Shown in pieces: positions 1 to 9,673 of a stretch of DNA of 64,000 nt. The stretch covers positions 347,138-411,137 of the forward strand of contig NZ_MU158693.1 of assembly GCF_015209965.1 (NCBI RefSeq), given 5' to 3'. Source of the DNA: Sphingobacterium pedocola (lineage in GTDB: Bacteria; Bacteroidota; Bacteroidia; Sphingobacteriales; Sphingobacteriaceae). A program made the position numbers and the translations under genes. Position 1 is the first letter of the stretch, and every line of letters begins with the position of its first letter. The notes beneath the pieces were generated by a model that was given only the letters and a program-made list of their open reading frames with translations, made no database searches and was not told the DNA's origin.

Positions 1-924
1 AGGACCGATAAAACTCGACGATCCATTCAATTCAACCCCGTTAATGTCCCGTATGTATCGGTTATACAATCGTGCATCATATTTAGATTTGACATACCAC
101 CCGACATATATTGTTTTATTACCCTCTGTAGGATAGGGACTTTCTAATGCTGCAGAAGGCTGATGGAACGTATTCGACGCCCCGGGCATATAAAACACTG
201 GTCTGCCGGCCACCCTTAAATGTGCTTGTGTTTCGAAATAAGAAGCCCCACTTCCACCACGTCCAGTATATACCTCATCCTTATTATCTTTGACAATATC
301 GATCACTTGTCCCTGTACGTGATTCTCCCGAACCATATTGCGTACGCCATTTTCATAGACCACATCTACCTCATCCAACAATACGGGAGCGGCCTGTAAT
401 TTTGGACCAAACGTAAATCCGCCACTTCCATCACTGGTCACTGTCATTTCCGCATCTTGATGAAGATTTTCAAAGGAAAATGCAAAGGAAGATGTCCCAC
501 CTTCTGTTCGATTTACCGATTTTTCCACTAAAATTGAAAATTCTTGGGTACTCACTTGATCATGAGCATCTGTCGCCTGCAATTTCACAGCGATCGTTTT
601 CTTTTCCCATGGAATATCTACGATCATCTGGCCTGCATAACCTTCCGCCCCAACAGCATTGTCGATCTTCTGCTGGATACCATCGACGGACTGAACCAAC
701 TGCTTAATCGTCGATGATGTTGTCACCGAATAATCGATCGCTATGGTTGTTTCCTTAGAAACTGGAAAATGTATGATCCCCTCTGATAGCGTATGTCCTG
801 GTACCGCAACAGCGATAGCGGGCATTTCGCCCTTTTTATCGTCAATAGACTCCTTTTTTTTACAGCTGACTACAACGAACAGTAAGCAGGTGGCTATGGT
901 AAATAATGTTTTGAAATTTTTCAT
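1..924 (-). CDS. Lipoprotein with N-terminal Ig-like module (3' end outside window)
   Basis: The start codon is the CAT at 922-924 and the reading frame stays open to the window edge, so about 308 residues are visible and the C-terminus is missing. It begins MKNFKTLFTIATCLLFVVVS followed by a Cys, a type II signal peptide, so an envelope lipoprotein is expected. The segment after the Cys (ending in DYSVTTSSTIKQLVQSVDG) closely matches the same region of the next gene upstream, 958-2340, so the two are paralogues. The remainder is not recognised. As the distal gene of the SusCD-led minus-strand cluster, it may be a surface glycan-binding or substrate-specificity protein; that role is inferred from position only. 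Confidence 0.75.
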   Translation of the reverse strand, partial: MKNFKTLFTIATCLLFVVVSCKKKESIDDKKGEMPAIAVAVPGHTLSEGIIHFPVSKETTIAIDYSVTTSSTIKQLVQSVDGIQQKIDNAVGAEGYAGQMIVDIPWEKKTIAVKLQATDAHDQVSTQEFSILVEKSVNRTEGGTSSFAFSFENLHQDAEMTVTSDGSGGFTFGPKLQAAPVLLDEVDVVYENGVRNMVRENHVQGQVIDIVKDNKDEVYTGRGGSGASYFETQAHLRVAGRPVFYMPGASNTFHQPSAALESPYPTEGNKTIYVGWYVKSKYDARLYNRYIRDINGVELNGSSSFIGP

Positions 925-957
925 TTCACAGTTTGTTATTGGATATATTTCGATTTA

Positions 958-2340
958 TTACTGCATCTGTATCCCTACGCCGATCTGATTCCCGTCTACA
1001 CCCTGAATACATACATATTTTCCCTGAATGGAGGTGAAGGTACCTTGTCGAAGATAAACCTGTATCTCATTGTCCACCCATACGGTGGCAGGCAGATATT
1101 CTTTTTCGGTGGCCAATGACAGGTCTGCATTGTTGGTCAACATAACACGTTGTTCCGAATCATCCACGGCCAGCATGTCGTAATAAACCGCAAAACCTGC
1201 AGGAACTTCGGACAGGTTAACCACCTGATCAATTGCTAAAGACTCCCATCGTCCCGGTTTTGCAGTCGTATGAGAAGTGGAGTTAACAAGCGCGCTAACA
1301 AAAGCGCCGTTCCTGCGCAAGTGAATGCTCGCATCTTCGACATCGATTGCACTTGAAGCGACGTACCTCACCTCGTCAAGTACCCAGGTCCTGACAAAAG
1401 GGGTATGAAAGGTTGCACCATTCCAATATTTCGCAAAATTCGTCGGTGCTTGCTCCATCAATAGGCGATCGTATTGGTAATATGGATTGATCCCATTGTT
1501 AGGGCTCAGCCGACATAGTTTGTGATTAAATCTATTGAGCCGATCATGTCCTTCTGTATTTCCATCATGTGTCCAATACCTTCGTACGAATATGCTGACG
1601 CCTGGTGCAAAATCCGTATCCTTAATTTTGACCACACTGGAACCATACGTTAAGTCCTTAAGGGGAGCTTTCCACGATTGGGCTTTACCGGGAGGGATCT
1701 GTTCCGTTGACGTGGCCCCCACCGTTTGTATGATCGTACCGACCCCATTTTTCCGACTATAAACAGCATGGGGTGCAGCCGATCCCGCTGAAAAATCAAA
1801 GAAATACATGGGCAACGGATTCAACTTGATTCCGAACCTCGATTCGGCATCGGATAAGGTTAAAATGCTCCCGTCAGAAAGTTCATCCGCCTCCCAACTT
1901 ATCCCCCCGCTTTCACCGCTAAATGAGGATCCCTCCTGTACGTTAACCTCGATAGATAATGCATGGAATACTTCTTGACCATGTTTATCCTTTGCATAAA
2001 ATTTTAATGCGATAACCTTGTTTTCGTAGGGAACATCTATTGTTAGTGCTCCGGCAAATTTCTCTTTACCACTCGCTTCAGAAACTAATTTTTCAATGCC
2101 ATTCACCGTTTGAACGAATTGCAGGATCGCTGACGAGGTGGTCACAGTATAATCGATCGTGATCGTTGTTGCTTGTGTGACGGGAACTTGAATAGCGCCG
2201 TCTGCTATCGTAAGCCCTTGTGATGTAACCGCAAAAGAAGGTATCTCTCCTTTTCTATCGAGTACATCCTTTTCTTTACAGCTCACAAAAGTTGCCAGTA
2301 ACAAACCGATGATGGCAACTAGGTACGTGAAATTTTTCAT
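958..2340 (-). CDS. Lipoprotein of the PUL, paralogue of the gene at 1-924
   Basis: 460 residues. The N-terminus MKNFTYLVAIIGLLLATFVS followed by CKEKD is a clear lipoprotein signal. Residues about 35-135 form the module shared with the genes at 1-924 and 2573-3460 (GLTIADGAIQVPV, ITIDYTVTTSS, LQFVQTVNGIEKLV), probably an Ig-like beta-sandwich. The C-terminal two thirds (about 140-460) is Trp/Tyr-rich and not recognised; it could be a carbohydrate-binding or adhesin-type beta fold. The gene lies 33 bp upstream of its paralogue in the same direction. Surface glycan binding is an inference from PUL membership, not from a motif. Confidence 0.8.
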   Translation of the reverse strand: MKNFTYLVAIIGLLLATFVSCKEKDVLDRKGEIPSFAVTSQGLTIADGAIQVPVTQATTITIDYTVTTSSAILQFVQTVNGIEKLVSEASGKEKFAGALTIDVPYENKVIALKFYAKDKHGQEVFHALSIEVNVQEGSSFSGESGGISWEADELSDGSILTLSDAESRFGIKLNPLPMYFFDFSAGSAAPHAVYSRKNGVGTIIQTVGATSTEQIPPGKAQSWKAPLKDLTYGSSVVKIKDTDFAPGVSIFVRRYWTHDGNTEGHDRLNRFNHKLCRLSPNNGINPYYQYDRLLMEQAPTNFAKYWNGATFHTPFVRTWVLDEVRYVASSAIDVEDASIHLRRNGAFVSALVNSTSHTTAKPGRWESLAIDQVVNLSEVPAGFAVYYDMLAVDDSEQRVMLTNNADLSLATEKEYLPATVWVDNEIQVYLRQGTFTSIQGKYVCIQGVDGNQIGVGIQMQ

Positions 2341-2572
2341 AAAATTATAAATTTATTTATTGGTCAGAAGAGTATCTTTGGCAGGATCAGCGGAATGATG
2401 AAGGTCTATCGGCTCCTCTTTTGAATTAGGATTATTAGAATTTAACGCTCGTAGTAGAAAATGGGCCCTACGCATGATATTGAGGGCCCATTTTCGTGAT
2501 GGACTCAAACCGTTCTTATTTCGTTTGAATCGTTGCGTTTAGAACTACTCGATTTACCCCAAGTGCAGATCT

Positions 2573-3460
2573 CTACTGTTGGATCTTCAAAAGAAAAGTA
2601 GCATCATCCACACCTGAAGCAAGACTCTCAAAATACAACACCCCAATCTTCCCCTCATTTGTTTTGAAAGCGATGACTTGACCTACCTCTAATTCTTCCA
2701 CTTTAGTTTGATTGATCACCAATTTTTGCAAAGGCAAGTCATTCCTCATCGCATCAAACTCTGCTTTCGTAAAGTTAGTCACCAAGAATCTTGCGCCCGT
2801 GTTTGCGAACCGATCTTGCTCCGTATCTGTATTATTAAGTGAATTGTTCGTATAGAAACTATCCATAAAAGGTGCTTTGCCGCAGTTAACACCTATATTT
2901 CCTGCACTATTTGGTGTACACCGCATCGATAAACCACCATACCCCTCTGGTATATCCAAATCCCAGCGGCTATTCTTACTACCACTTATCCCACCCATTT
3001 CAACCGTCGTCACGGTCGTTAATGGAACAGACGGAGGAATAATGGCACGAACGCGAATCGTTACCGTTGAAGCTGTCGACTTACCGTTCTCATCGGTCAC
3101 TTCCACTTTTAGCACATAACTCTTATCCTCAAGAGGAATGTCAAGAGCGATATCCTTTGAAAAGGAGGTCTTGGCGTTCGCGTCGGCAACCGTTTCTAAA
3201 ACACCGTCAAGGGTTTGGTCCAATTTTTTGATTTTACCAGCTGCCTCAACAGAATACTTCAAGGCAATTGTCGAATCTTGGTAAATAGCCACACTGATAA
3301 TCCCATCCGTTACGGCTAGACCTGTGGCTTCCACTGTAATTTTAGGAGCTTCTGGAATGATGACGTCGTCACCACCATCTTTACTACAGCTAGCAAAACC
3401 AAGTGCTAACCCACCAATGGCCATAGCCATACATTTTGTAATCAACTTTCTAGTAGACAT
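2573..3460 (-). CDS. Lipoprotein sharing the N-terminal module, shorter C-terminal domain
   Basis: 295 residues starting MSTRKLITKCMAMAIGGLAL, with a lipobox ending at the Cys of FASCSKDGG. Residues about 40-140 repeat the module seen in the two downstream genes (GLAVTDGIISVAIYQDSTI, LKYSVEAAGKIKKLDQTLDG), ending in TVTIRVRA like a short Ig-like strand. The C-terminal 150 residues differ from the paralogues, so this looks like one anchor module carrying different effector domains. About 230 bp separate it from the next gene; that gap contains an inverted repeat around ATGGGCCC/GGGCCCAT near 2461-2491, possibly a processing or termination structure. Function unknown; probably outer-membrane and surface-exposed. 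Confidence 0.8.
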   Translation of the reverse strand: MSTRKLITKCMAMAIGGLALGFASCSKDGGDDVIIPEAPKITVEATGLAVTDGIISVAIYQDSTIALKYSVEAAGKIKKLDQTLDGVLETVADANAKTSFSKDIALDIPLEDKSYVLKVEVTDENGKSTASTVTIRVRAIIPPSVPLTTVTTVEMGGISGSKNSRWDLDIPEGYGGLSMRCTPNSAGNIGVNCGKAPFMDSFYTNNSLNNTDTEQDRFANTGARFLVTNFTKAEFDAMRNDLPLQKLVINQTKVEELEVGQVIAFKTNEGKIGVLYFESLASGVDDATFLLKIQQ

Positions 3461-3506
3461 AATTTAAAATTTAATAAATAAAAAAATAACAAAAACGTTC
3501 ATAAAC

Positions 3507-4322
3507 CTATCCTGTTACACGGTTTCCTTCTCTTCTACGGGATATCCCCCATGGCAACATCAATAAAAACGGGATGACCCAAATTGCTACATAAGAAATG
3601 GGCTCAAACTTATTATTCACGGAATACGTATGCTTAGGCCTCCCAAAAATATCGACGAGAAAATCTGTCGTATACGGATCTACCGCATCTTCGTAATACA
3701 GATCAGCCATATCCTGATAAGATGCCCTCACGAGCTCTGGATTGGTCGTGATCGCAGCGGTATCATGGGGTGTATATACACCGTAATCCGGATCCAAAAC
3801 ATAAGCGGAACGATCGGCATATTCCGCCCGAACAACCACGTGCCGTCCTCCTACATCCAACAACTCTGCTTTGATACCATGGTCATTTAGCACCCCTTTT
3901 ACCACGGTAGAGTGACTAGAGCAAAGACCGACCCCTCGTTCTAAATTTTTCTTATAATCTGAAAACTCATACCGTTCGTATTTCTTAGGATTGACGAAGG
4001 AAGCCATATACAGCAAATAATTTTCCCACGCCGGCACCCGCATATGGAAGCGATCGATCCCTTCCTTTTTCCAATAGTGCGAAAAACCATCGTGAACCAA
4101 ACTGTTCACCCTAATGGAGAAATCTTGCTCCGATTCGCCTTCCTGACGGACCAGTTGCTTTTTGATATCCGGGTACCGAATGACCACATCATTCTTCCGA
4201 TTTCTGATTTCGTGCTCTAATGTGTAGAGTTCTTCGTTCCGCATGGACTTGGACAACCCAACGGTATTGAGCAATAGCAGAAATATGCCTATTCCGAATA
4301 AAACACCTCTTAGTACCTTCAT
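3507..4322 (-). CDS. Membrane protein with transglutaminase-like domain
   Basis: 271 residues. An N-terminal hydrophobic segment (FGIGIFLLLLNTVGL) and a C-terminal one (VAIWVIPFLLMLPW) flank a soluble domain, so the catalytic part should sit outside the cytoplasm. The domain shows the transglutaminase/papain-like order Cys (GLCSSHS), His (GGRHVVVRAEY) and Asp (VLDPDYGVY), the expected triad. Proteins of this superfamily act as proteases, amidases or peptide crosslinkers; the substrate cannot be read from sequence. It sits in the same-direction PUL cluster between lipoproteins and a large secreted protein, so processing of a surface protein or of glycan-linked peptide is possible. Confidence 0.75.
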   Translation of the reverse strand: MKVLRGVLFGIGIFLLLLNTVGLSKSMRNEELYTLEHEIRNRKNDVVIRYPDIKKQLVRQEGESEQDFSIRVNSLVHDGFSHYWKKEGIDRFHMRVPAWENYLLYMASFVNPKKYERYEFSDYKKNLERGVGLCSSHSTVVKGVLNDHGIKAELLDVGGRHVVVRAEYADRSAYVLDPDYGVYTPHDTAAITTNPELVRASYQDMADLYYEDAVDPYTTDFLVDIFGRPKHTYSVNNKFEPISYVAIWVIPFLLMLPWGISRRREGNRVTG

Positions 4323-4358
4323 AGTGACTATTTTATTGTTTATAATGATCTGTAGTAA

Positions 4359-6257
4359 TTACTTTAAGGGAGATGCCAGATAATTTTCTATATCCTGCCA
4401 ATGTTTCCACATGATTTTTCGCTTGGTCTTTAACTGCTCGGTGAAATCAGGGCCTAATAAAAAAGAATCCTCATAGCCTTGATGACGCGCCTTGATCACC
4501 AATTGTTCTCCCCCTTTTTCCATCAGCTGGATCAATCCCAACGCATTATCATATTCGTTACGCATGATTTCATTGAAGCGGATATAATCCGGATGCCCTT
4601 CCCATGTCGCTACTTTACCAATGACGACCTCGGAACCGTTCAAGACGTCTGCTGCCCGATCGCGGATCTCCTGTGCGTAGATAAAATTCGCACAGCTTTC
4701 CAAGATCTTAGCATAAATACGTAAGCCTAATGCCATGTTGTTCAGATACGTCTTCTGAGCGGCCTGACTACCCACTCCTTCAAAAGTATGGGCGACACGA
4801 TCCGCCCGTTCTGCAAACCCAAATGCACCCGCGGGCGGTACAAATACACGAGCACCGTGCAGGTCCACATAATCGTGACGAGCGTCCTCTTTTGATATGC
4901 TAAATACGTACGGTAAAAAATACGATTCCTCCGCTGCGGTAATCAATGCAGGATCGAACAATAACGGCCGGTTGACCAAGCGCATGGTCACGCCCCAATA
5001 CAACGAACTGATCCGTGGTATCGTGGTGGATTTGTAAGCAAACGCTTCGTTCATGGCCGTAAAGGCACGCTTTAGAGACAATGCGTCCTGAGTACCGCCC
5101 CAATTCAAGGCTACTTCATCCAGCACGCTGTCTAGCGTCGCTTGCTCGTCTTGATTGGCCTTCGCCTTCAGCGCTGCCTCCATGATGCCGATGGTCAATG
5201 CGATCGTCTCAGGAGTATCGCAGCCACGATCATACGCTGCTCTAAAGTTAAGGTATACGGTAGCGGCTTGTTGTTGCTTGATTTCCAACACTTGCTTGAC
5301 TACAGCAACGGGATCAATCAATCCTTGAACAGGATAAGTCGTATTCAGCAAAGACCCCACGGTATAAATCTTACGTTTGTCCCCTCCCGAGAAAAAACAA
5401 TGCGGAGGCATATGCTGTTCGATATCCCGCTTCTCTGCTTCGGAATAATTTGAATTTTTATCATCTACATAAATAGACAATGGCTTGCCAGCTGCACTGG
5501 CTCCTGATTGATAGGACTCCAACAGCATTTTCATCCGTTGACCTGCACTGTATCCGCGACATCCAGCCGGGCCATTAGCACCGGAGTAGAGCCAGTCTGA
5601 CCAGTCAATTCCAGCACCTGCATCGTTTGTTTTGAACCCAAACATGGTAATTTCCGGCACGTGAGTCAACATATCTGACATCATGCGCGAGTACATATTA
5701 CGCGTCTCGGCTGCACAAACGGACGGTGCAAATGCTTTCTGGGTACTTCTCCTGGGGTGATCAACACGAGGTCCCAACATCGCAGGATGAGCTTCAAAAA
5801 ATTCTTCTGGCAAAAAATTCGGCTCGTACCCCAAAAATGCCCCCTCTACTTGGTGTTTACGTAGAATAGCTGCCTTTGCAAGCAATAATTCCCGATTTTT
5901 CTTTACAAAGTCTACCGGTATGAAGGGAGCCACTAGCTTATCGGGAAAAAATTTGGACGGCGTAGGGTTGCTGGAGGCATACTCATGCCACGAGCTACCT
6001 TCTTCCGGTATCTCATGAAAACTTTTATCCGCCAGTGTACTGATATTGACCCGAACCGTTCCAAACGACTTCAAGGGTGTTGCCGACTCCACGATCCGTT
6101 CAAAATTTGATAAATCATTGACCGGTGCATTCACCACGAATACCAAGCCCTTTTCCCCATCTTGGGTGTGTTGTGCATACCCTTGATTAAAAAAACCTAA
6201 ACTACCTTTAGCGATCAGCACTACCGATAGAAGCCACTTCATCTTACTTTTCGACAT
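4359..6257 (-). CDS. Large secreted protein, possible TIM-barrel glycan-active enzyme
   Basis: 632 residues with an N-terminal signal peptide (KWLLSVVLIAKGSLGFFNQ, ending GYAQ). The family is not securely recognised. Residues about 30-330 alternate beta-like and helical segments with acidic and aromatic clusters (GAFLGYEPNFLPEEFF, FGFKTNDAGAGIDWSDWLYS, YVDDKNSNYSEAEKRD), reminiscent of a glycoside-hydrolase-type (beta/alpha)8 barrel with candidate acids in GYEPN and NDAG. The C-terminal 250 residues are mainly helical and Ala-rich (AALKAKANQDEQATLDSVLD, ESCANFIYAQEIRDRAADVL), like helical domains appended to GH20/GH84/GH67-type barrels. Its place among PUL lyase-like genes makes a glycosidase plausible; the assignment is inference. 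Confidence 0.65.
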   Translation of the reverse strand: MSKSKMKWLLSVVLIAKGSLGFFNQGYAQHTQDGEKGLVFVVNAPVNDLSNFERIVESATPLKSFGTVRVNISTLADKSFHEIPEEGSSWHEYASSNPTPSKFFPDKLVAPFIPVDFVKKNRELLLAKAAILRKHQVEGAFLGYEPNFLPEEFFEAHPAMLGPRVDHPRRSTQKAFAPSVCAAETRNMYSRMMSDMLTHVPEITMFGFKTNDAGAGIDWSDWLYSGANGPAGCRGYSAGQRMKMLLESYQSGASAAGKPLSIYVDDKNSNYSEAEKRDIEQHMPPHCFFSGGDKRKIYTVGSLLNTTYPVQGLIDPVAVVKQVLEIKQQQAATVYLNFRAAYDRGCDTPETIALTIGIMEAALKAKANQDEQATLDSVLDEVALNWGGTQDALSLKRAFTAMNEAFAYKSTTIPRISSLYWGVTMRLVNRPLLFDPALITAAEESYFLPYVFSISKEDARHDYVDLHGARVFVPPAGAFGFAERADRVAHTFEGVGSQAAQKTYLNNMALGLRIYAKILESCANFIYAQEIRDRAADVLNGSEVVIGKVATWEGHPDYIRFNEIMRNEYDNALGLIQLMEKGGEQLVIKARHQGYEDSFLLGPDFTEQLKTKRKIMWKHWQDIENYLASPLK

Positions 6258-6409
6258 TTTTTCAACTCTAACTCTTTATATATTCTCTTTTTCTATTTTA
6301 AACAGGTATTATATCCCGTCCCATAATCACCGATGGATAGCTAAATCTCGAAGACAGCCTTCCAATTCATCAAGGGCCGCTATTTGATAATAACAAAGTA
6401 ATTTCCTCT

Positions 6410-7384
6410 CTACTCACCCACCACCTTATTCATTCCGATACGTTTTTTAGCCACCACGATATGGTCATATAAAACACCCACGTCACTATGTTCTCCGTGA
6501 TGATATAATCTGGCATTAAACAAGCTTACTTTCAGACCAGGTGCTGTCCTCAACCATAGATTTTCAAACGGCCCGTATTCGACGCCATCAATCCAAAAAT
6601 TAATAACGCCATCTGCGTCTTCCTCCGTGGCCGTCGGAGTTCCCATATCGAGCATCAGTTCAATACAATACCACTTACCTGCCTCCAATTCTGGCGTACG
6701 TTTTTCAGGTTTTTCACGATACTCCGGTTTGGTGCAATAGCTATTGCTTAAGAAACAAGGAAGATGATCTCCCCAACACTCGCCATTAGGATTGCGACAA
6801 TCCATGTACATCCCTCTATAATATGTGTATAAAAAGGGTTTAGCATTCCTATGATCATATTCGAACCCCATCGACACACGGTCTGTTCCATCCGGTCTCA
6901 TTCCCGATGATCCCATAAGGCTTCTCTCCCCAGCGAATAATCCACCTCCATGATTCTTTGCTGTGAAATCAAATCCTTCTTCCCATTTAGCATACCAGCG
7001 TGCATAGACTTTATCATGTTTACTCGGTAAGACCTTCACCACATCTGCCCCACCTCTTCCCGGCTTCGCCCAAAGACGCATCACATGGTTATCTGGCTTA
7101 TTAAAGGGCCCCGGATCTTTTAACAACGTATTTTCAGGTTCTGGATTTCTGTCGTAATCGTCCCAGACCCTCAGATGTCCATCCTCAAAGCTATTCATGA
7201 AAATAATATCCGAGGTCGTTAGGAGCTCCAACTCCTCCGGCTCTTCAGGCGACGGAGGTGGTTCTTCCACAATGGAATCTTCTACAGTTGGTTTTGAGGT
7301 TTTATCGCAAGCAGAAAGCGAAACAGCGATCAAACAAGCAGCGATCAGTACACTGTAAACTTTGACAACTAGTGATTTTTTCAT
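6410..7384 (-). CDS. Polysaccharide-lyase-like lipoprotein (PL14/PL20-type jelly roll), copy 1
   Basis: The start is placed at 7384 (MKKSLVVKVYSVLIAACLI, lipobox at SACDKTSKP); the longer frame to 7435 would add 17 charged residues and run into the upstream gene. After a Pro/Glu-rich linker, a single domain of about 255 residues follows. Landmarks are DIIFMNSFEDG, KVYARWYAKWEEGFDF, NHGGGL, WYCIELMLDMGTP, FWIDGVEYGPFENLWLR and YHHGEHSDVG. This pattern resembles beta-jelly-roll polysaccharide lyases acting on polyuronates (alginate/glucuronan type, PL14/PL20). Two close paralogues lie at 8583 and 9674. Probable role: surface cleavage of an acidic polysaccharide; alternatively non-catalytic binding. 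Confidence 0.75.
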   Translation of the reverse strand: MKKSLVVKVYSVLIAACLIAVSLSACDKTSKPTVEDSIVEEPPPSPEEPEELELLTTSDIIFMNSFEDGHLRVWDDYDRNPEPENTLLKDPGPFNKPDNHVMRLWAKPGRGGADVVKVLPSKHDKVYARWYAKWEEGFDFTAKNHGGGLFAGERSLMGSSGMRPDGTDRVSMGFEYDHRNAKPFLYTYYRGMYMDCRNPNGECWGDHLPCFLSNSYCTKPEYREKPEKRTPELEAGKWYCIELMLDMGTPTATEEDADGVINFWIDGVEYGPFENLWLRTAPGLKVSLFNARLYHHGEHSDVGVLYDHIVVAKKRIGMNKVVGE

Positions 7385-7397
7385 AATAGTTATATGA

Positions 7398-8552
7398 TTA
7401 AAATGATGCCGCTCGGACCAAGAACCCTTCTTCATTCATTTCATTATCCGCATTCACCACATAGAGGTACACCGCGTCATTGGCAGGCAAACATCCGATC
7501 ATGGATTTGAAGGTAATGCCCGTTGCCGTACGGCTTATCGTTGGACAGGTCACATGCTGGAAATCAATCGAAGCCGTCGCTGTCGGAGAAGTGCTCAGAT
7601 AAACACGTTCCAACGAATTATGGATATATACATGGTTGATGTCGAGGATCGTACTCTGTTGAGCTCGTTGGTAAAAGGGAAAATAAAAACGTTTGAACGT
7701 TGCATTTACCACCCCAGCTCCGCGCGTCATAGAAAGCGGTTCTGCCCATTCATCTGGAGTAGCAAAAAAATTACTCCCGCTATACGTCCATTGGTTACCC
7801 CAAGATGTGCGGAGAAATCGCATTCCATCAGCATTCCCCGGTGTGGAGTGTTTCCAATAATAGGTATCTCGATGCCAAGTACCATCATTCGTCATACGGA
7901 AAGGACTATAGCGCATAGGCCAAGTGTTCGTATCATACTGAAAAGTCATGGTAGGAGCAGGTTGACCACCTTGAATAGTGATACCGAAAAATGGTGCGTC
8001 GGTATGACCAGTTCCACTGGTGAGGCGAGTATGTTTGATTTGAGGAGCATCTGTGGCCGTATAATCGATAATGTTATATCTGTAAAAAAACTCCACATAG
8101 CATTCCTCTAGATCTGGCAAAATAGCGTACATATCTCCAAAACTGGTCTGATCGGGTGCTGCACGTGCAGCTTTCGTCCCTGTCAGCGGAGATTCGTTGG
8201 CGTATAAGTAATTTTTAGAAACGGTGTGCATATCTCCTGCGAATCCAGATTCACCGCTCACCACGCTAGCTCCAAGGCTACCGTTTTCAAAATCCGTAAA
8301 AAGAAATGTTGCATTGGTTTCGGTGGTAAATCCATTTCCCGTAATGACCACGGTCTCACCTTGATCAGTAGATCCAGAAATAGAAGCAATGACAAAACCC
8401 TCTAATACGGGTTCAGGTGTGGGGGGTGGTCCCTGCTCTACCTCTGTTTCTACTATCGGCTTATCGGTCTTGGTGCAAGCAGCAAGAGACACGAATAGCA
8501 CACTTAGCGCTGTGAGCAAGGTACCGACGGTAATAACTATTGACTTTTTCAT
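7398..8552 (-). CDS. Lipoprotein with IPT/TIG-like domain and LamG-like C-terminal part
   Basis: 384 residues. MKKSIVITVGTLLTALSVLF precedes a lipobox (SLAACTKTDKP) and a Pro/Glu linker like that of the lyase-like neighbours. Residues about 50-85 (IASISGSTDQGETVVITGNG) look like one IPT/TIG Ig-like repeat. The C-terminal 290 residues are Trp/Tyr-rich (YVEFFYRYNIIDYTATDAPQ, GTWHRDTYYWKH, RTSWGNQWTYSGSNFFATPD) and suggest a concanavalin-like beta-sandwich. It is inserted between two tandem paralogues of the lyase-like family, 13 bp from one and 30 bp from the other. Likely a surface glycan-binding protein of the locus; no enzyme motif is recognised. Confidence 0.75.
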   Translation of the reverse strand: MKKSIVITVGTLLTALSVLFVSLAACTKTDKPIVETEVEQGPPPTPEPVLEGFVIASISGSTDQGETVVITGNGFTTETNATFLFTDFENGSLGASVVSGESGFAGDMHTVSKNYLYANESPLTGTKAARAAPDQTSFGDMYAILPDLEECYVEFFYRYNIIDYTATDAPQIKHTRLTSGTGHTDAPFFGITIQGGQPAPTMTFQYDTNTWPMRYSPFRMTNDGTWHRDTYYWKHSTPGNADGMRFLRTSWGNQWTYSGSNFFATPDEWAEPLSMTRGAGVVNATFKRFYFPFYQRAQQSTILDINHVYIHNSLERVYLSTSPTATASIDFQHVTCPTISRTATGITFKSMIGCLPANDAVYLYVVNADNEMNEEGFLVRAASF

Positions 8553-8582
8553 AATGGTTATAATAACAAAGTGATTTCCTTT

Positions 8583-9551
8583 CTACTCACCCACCACCTT
8601 ATTCATTCCAATGCGCTTTTTGGCAATCACGATATTGTCGTACACAACACCCGCATCACCGTGCTCTCCATGATGGAATAGCGACGCGTCAAAGTTTCTT
8701 ATTTTCAAACTCGGGACCGTCCTCAACCATAAGTTTTCAAAGGGCCCATATTCCACGCCATCGATCCAAAAGCTAACCACGCCATCTGCGCCTTCTTGTG
8801 TAGGCGTAGGAGTCCCCATATCCATCAATAGTTCGATACAGTACCATTTACCTGCTTCAAGTTTTGGTGTGGGTTTCCCTGGCTTCTCGCGAAGCGCCGG
8901 ATCTTTACAATAGTTGGCACTCAAAAAACAGGGAAGATGATCGCCCCAACAGGAGCCATTTGGATCGGCGCAATCCATATCCATCCCTCTATAGTAGGCG
9001 TATAAAAAAGCCTTAGCATTCCTGGCATCATACTCAAAACCAATGCGCGCCATATCTGCTCCGTCCGGTCTCCTACCTGCTACCCCCATGAGATTTCTAT
9101 CTCCCGCATGCAATCCTCCACCGTGATTTTTTGCCGTGAAATCAAAACCTTCTTCCCACTTCGCATACCAGCGTGCATATACTTTATCATGCGGACTCGG
9201 TAAGACCTTCACCACATCTGCTCCCCCTCTTCCTGGCTTCACCCAAAGGCGCATCACATGGTTATTTGGCGTATTAAACGGTCCGGGATCTTGAAGCAAT
9301 GTATTTTCAGGTGCTGGGTTCTTATCCCAATCGTCCCATACATTCAGGTTTCCATCCTCAAAGCTATTCATGAAAATAATATCCGATGCGGTTAGCGGCT
9401 CCGGCTCTTCAGGTTCTGGAGGCTCTTCAGGCGTTGGAGGCGTTTCCACTATCGGGTCTTCTACCGCTGGCTTTCCCGTCTTATCACAGCAAAGCCATAC
9501 AAAACACAGTAAAATCAATACTGGGCTTAATAAAATATTTCTTTTAATCAT
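8583..9551 (-). CDS. Polysaccharide-lyase-like lipoprotein, copy 2
   Basis: Start taken at 9551 (MIKRNILLSPVLILLCFVW, then CCDKTGKP), which gives a normal lipoprotein signal; the frame is open to 9578. The protein aligns through its whole length with the copies at 6410 and 9674: same EEPPEPEEPEP linker, FMNSFEDGNLNVWDDWD, KVYARWYAKWEEGFDF, HGGGL and the C-terminus RIGMNKVVGE. Even the bases downstream of the stop resemble those after copy 1, indicating recent tandem duplication. Expected on the outer surface, attacking or binding an acidic polysaccharide (PL14/PL20-like fold). Confidence 0.75.
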   Translation of the reverse strand: MIKRNILLSPVLILLCFVWLCCDKTGKPAVEDPIVETPPTPEEPPEPEEPEPLTASDIIFMNSFEDGNLNVWDDWDKNPAPENTLLQDPGPFNTPNNHVMRLWVKPGRGGADVVKVLPSPHDKVYARWYAKWEEGFDFTAKNHGGGLHAGDRNLMGVAGRRPDGADMARIGFEYDARNAKAFLYAYYRGMDMDCADPNGSCWGDHLPCFLSANYCKDPALREKPGKPTPKLEAGKWYCIELLMDMGTPTPTQEGADGVVSFWIDGVEYGPFENLWLRTVPSLKIRNFDASLFHHGEHGDAGVVYDNIVIAKKRIGMNKVVGE

Positions 9552-9673
9552 CTGCGTACTATTTTTTATATAAATCAATTAAAAATTACCGTTAAATTTC
9601 ACCATACCTCCATCAAGGGACGTGTATGCTCGAACACCTACAGTTCGCCAAGATATGTTATAGATACCCACCA

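Noticed and set aside
7554-8111. 185-aa plus-strand frame
   Set aside because: It is a shadow of the lipoprotein gene on the opposite strand and has no start context or family resemblance.
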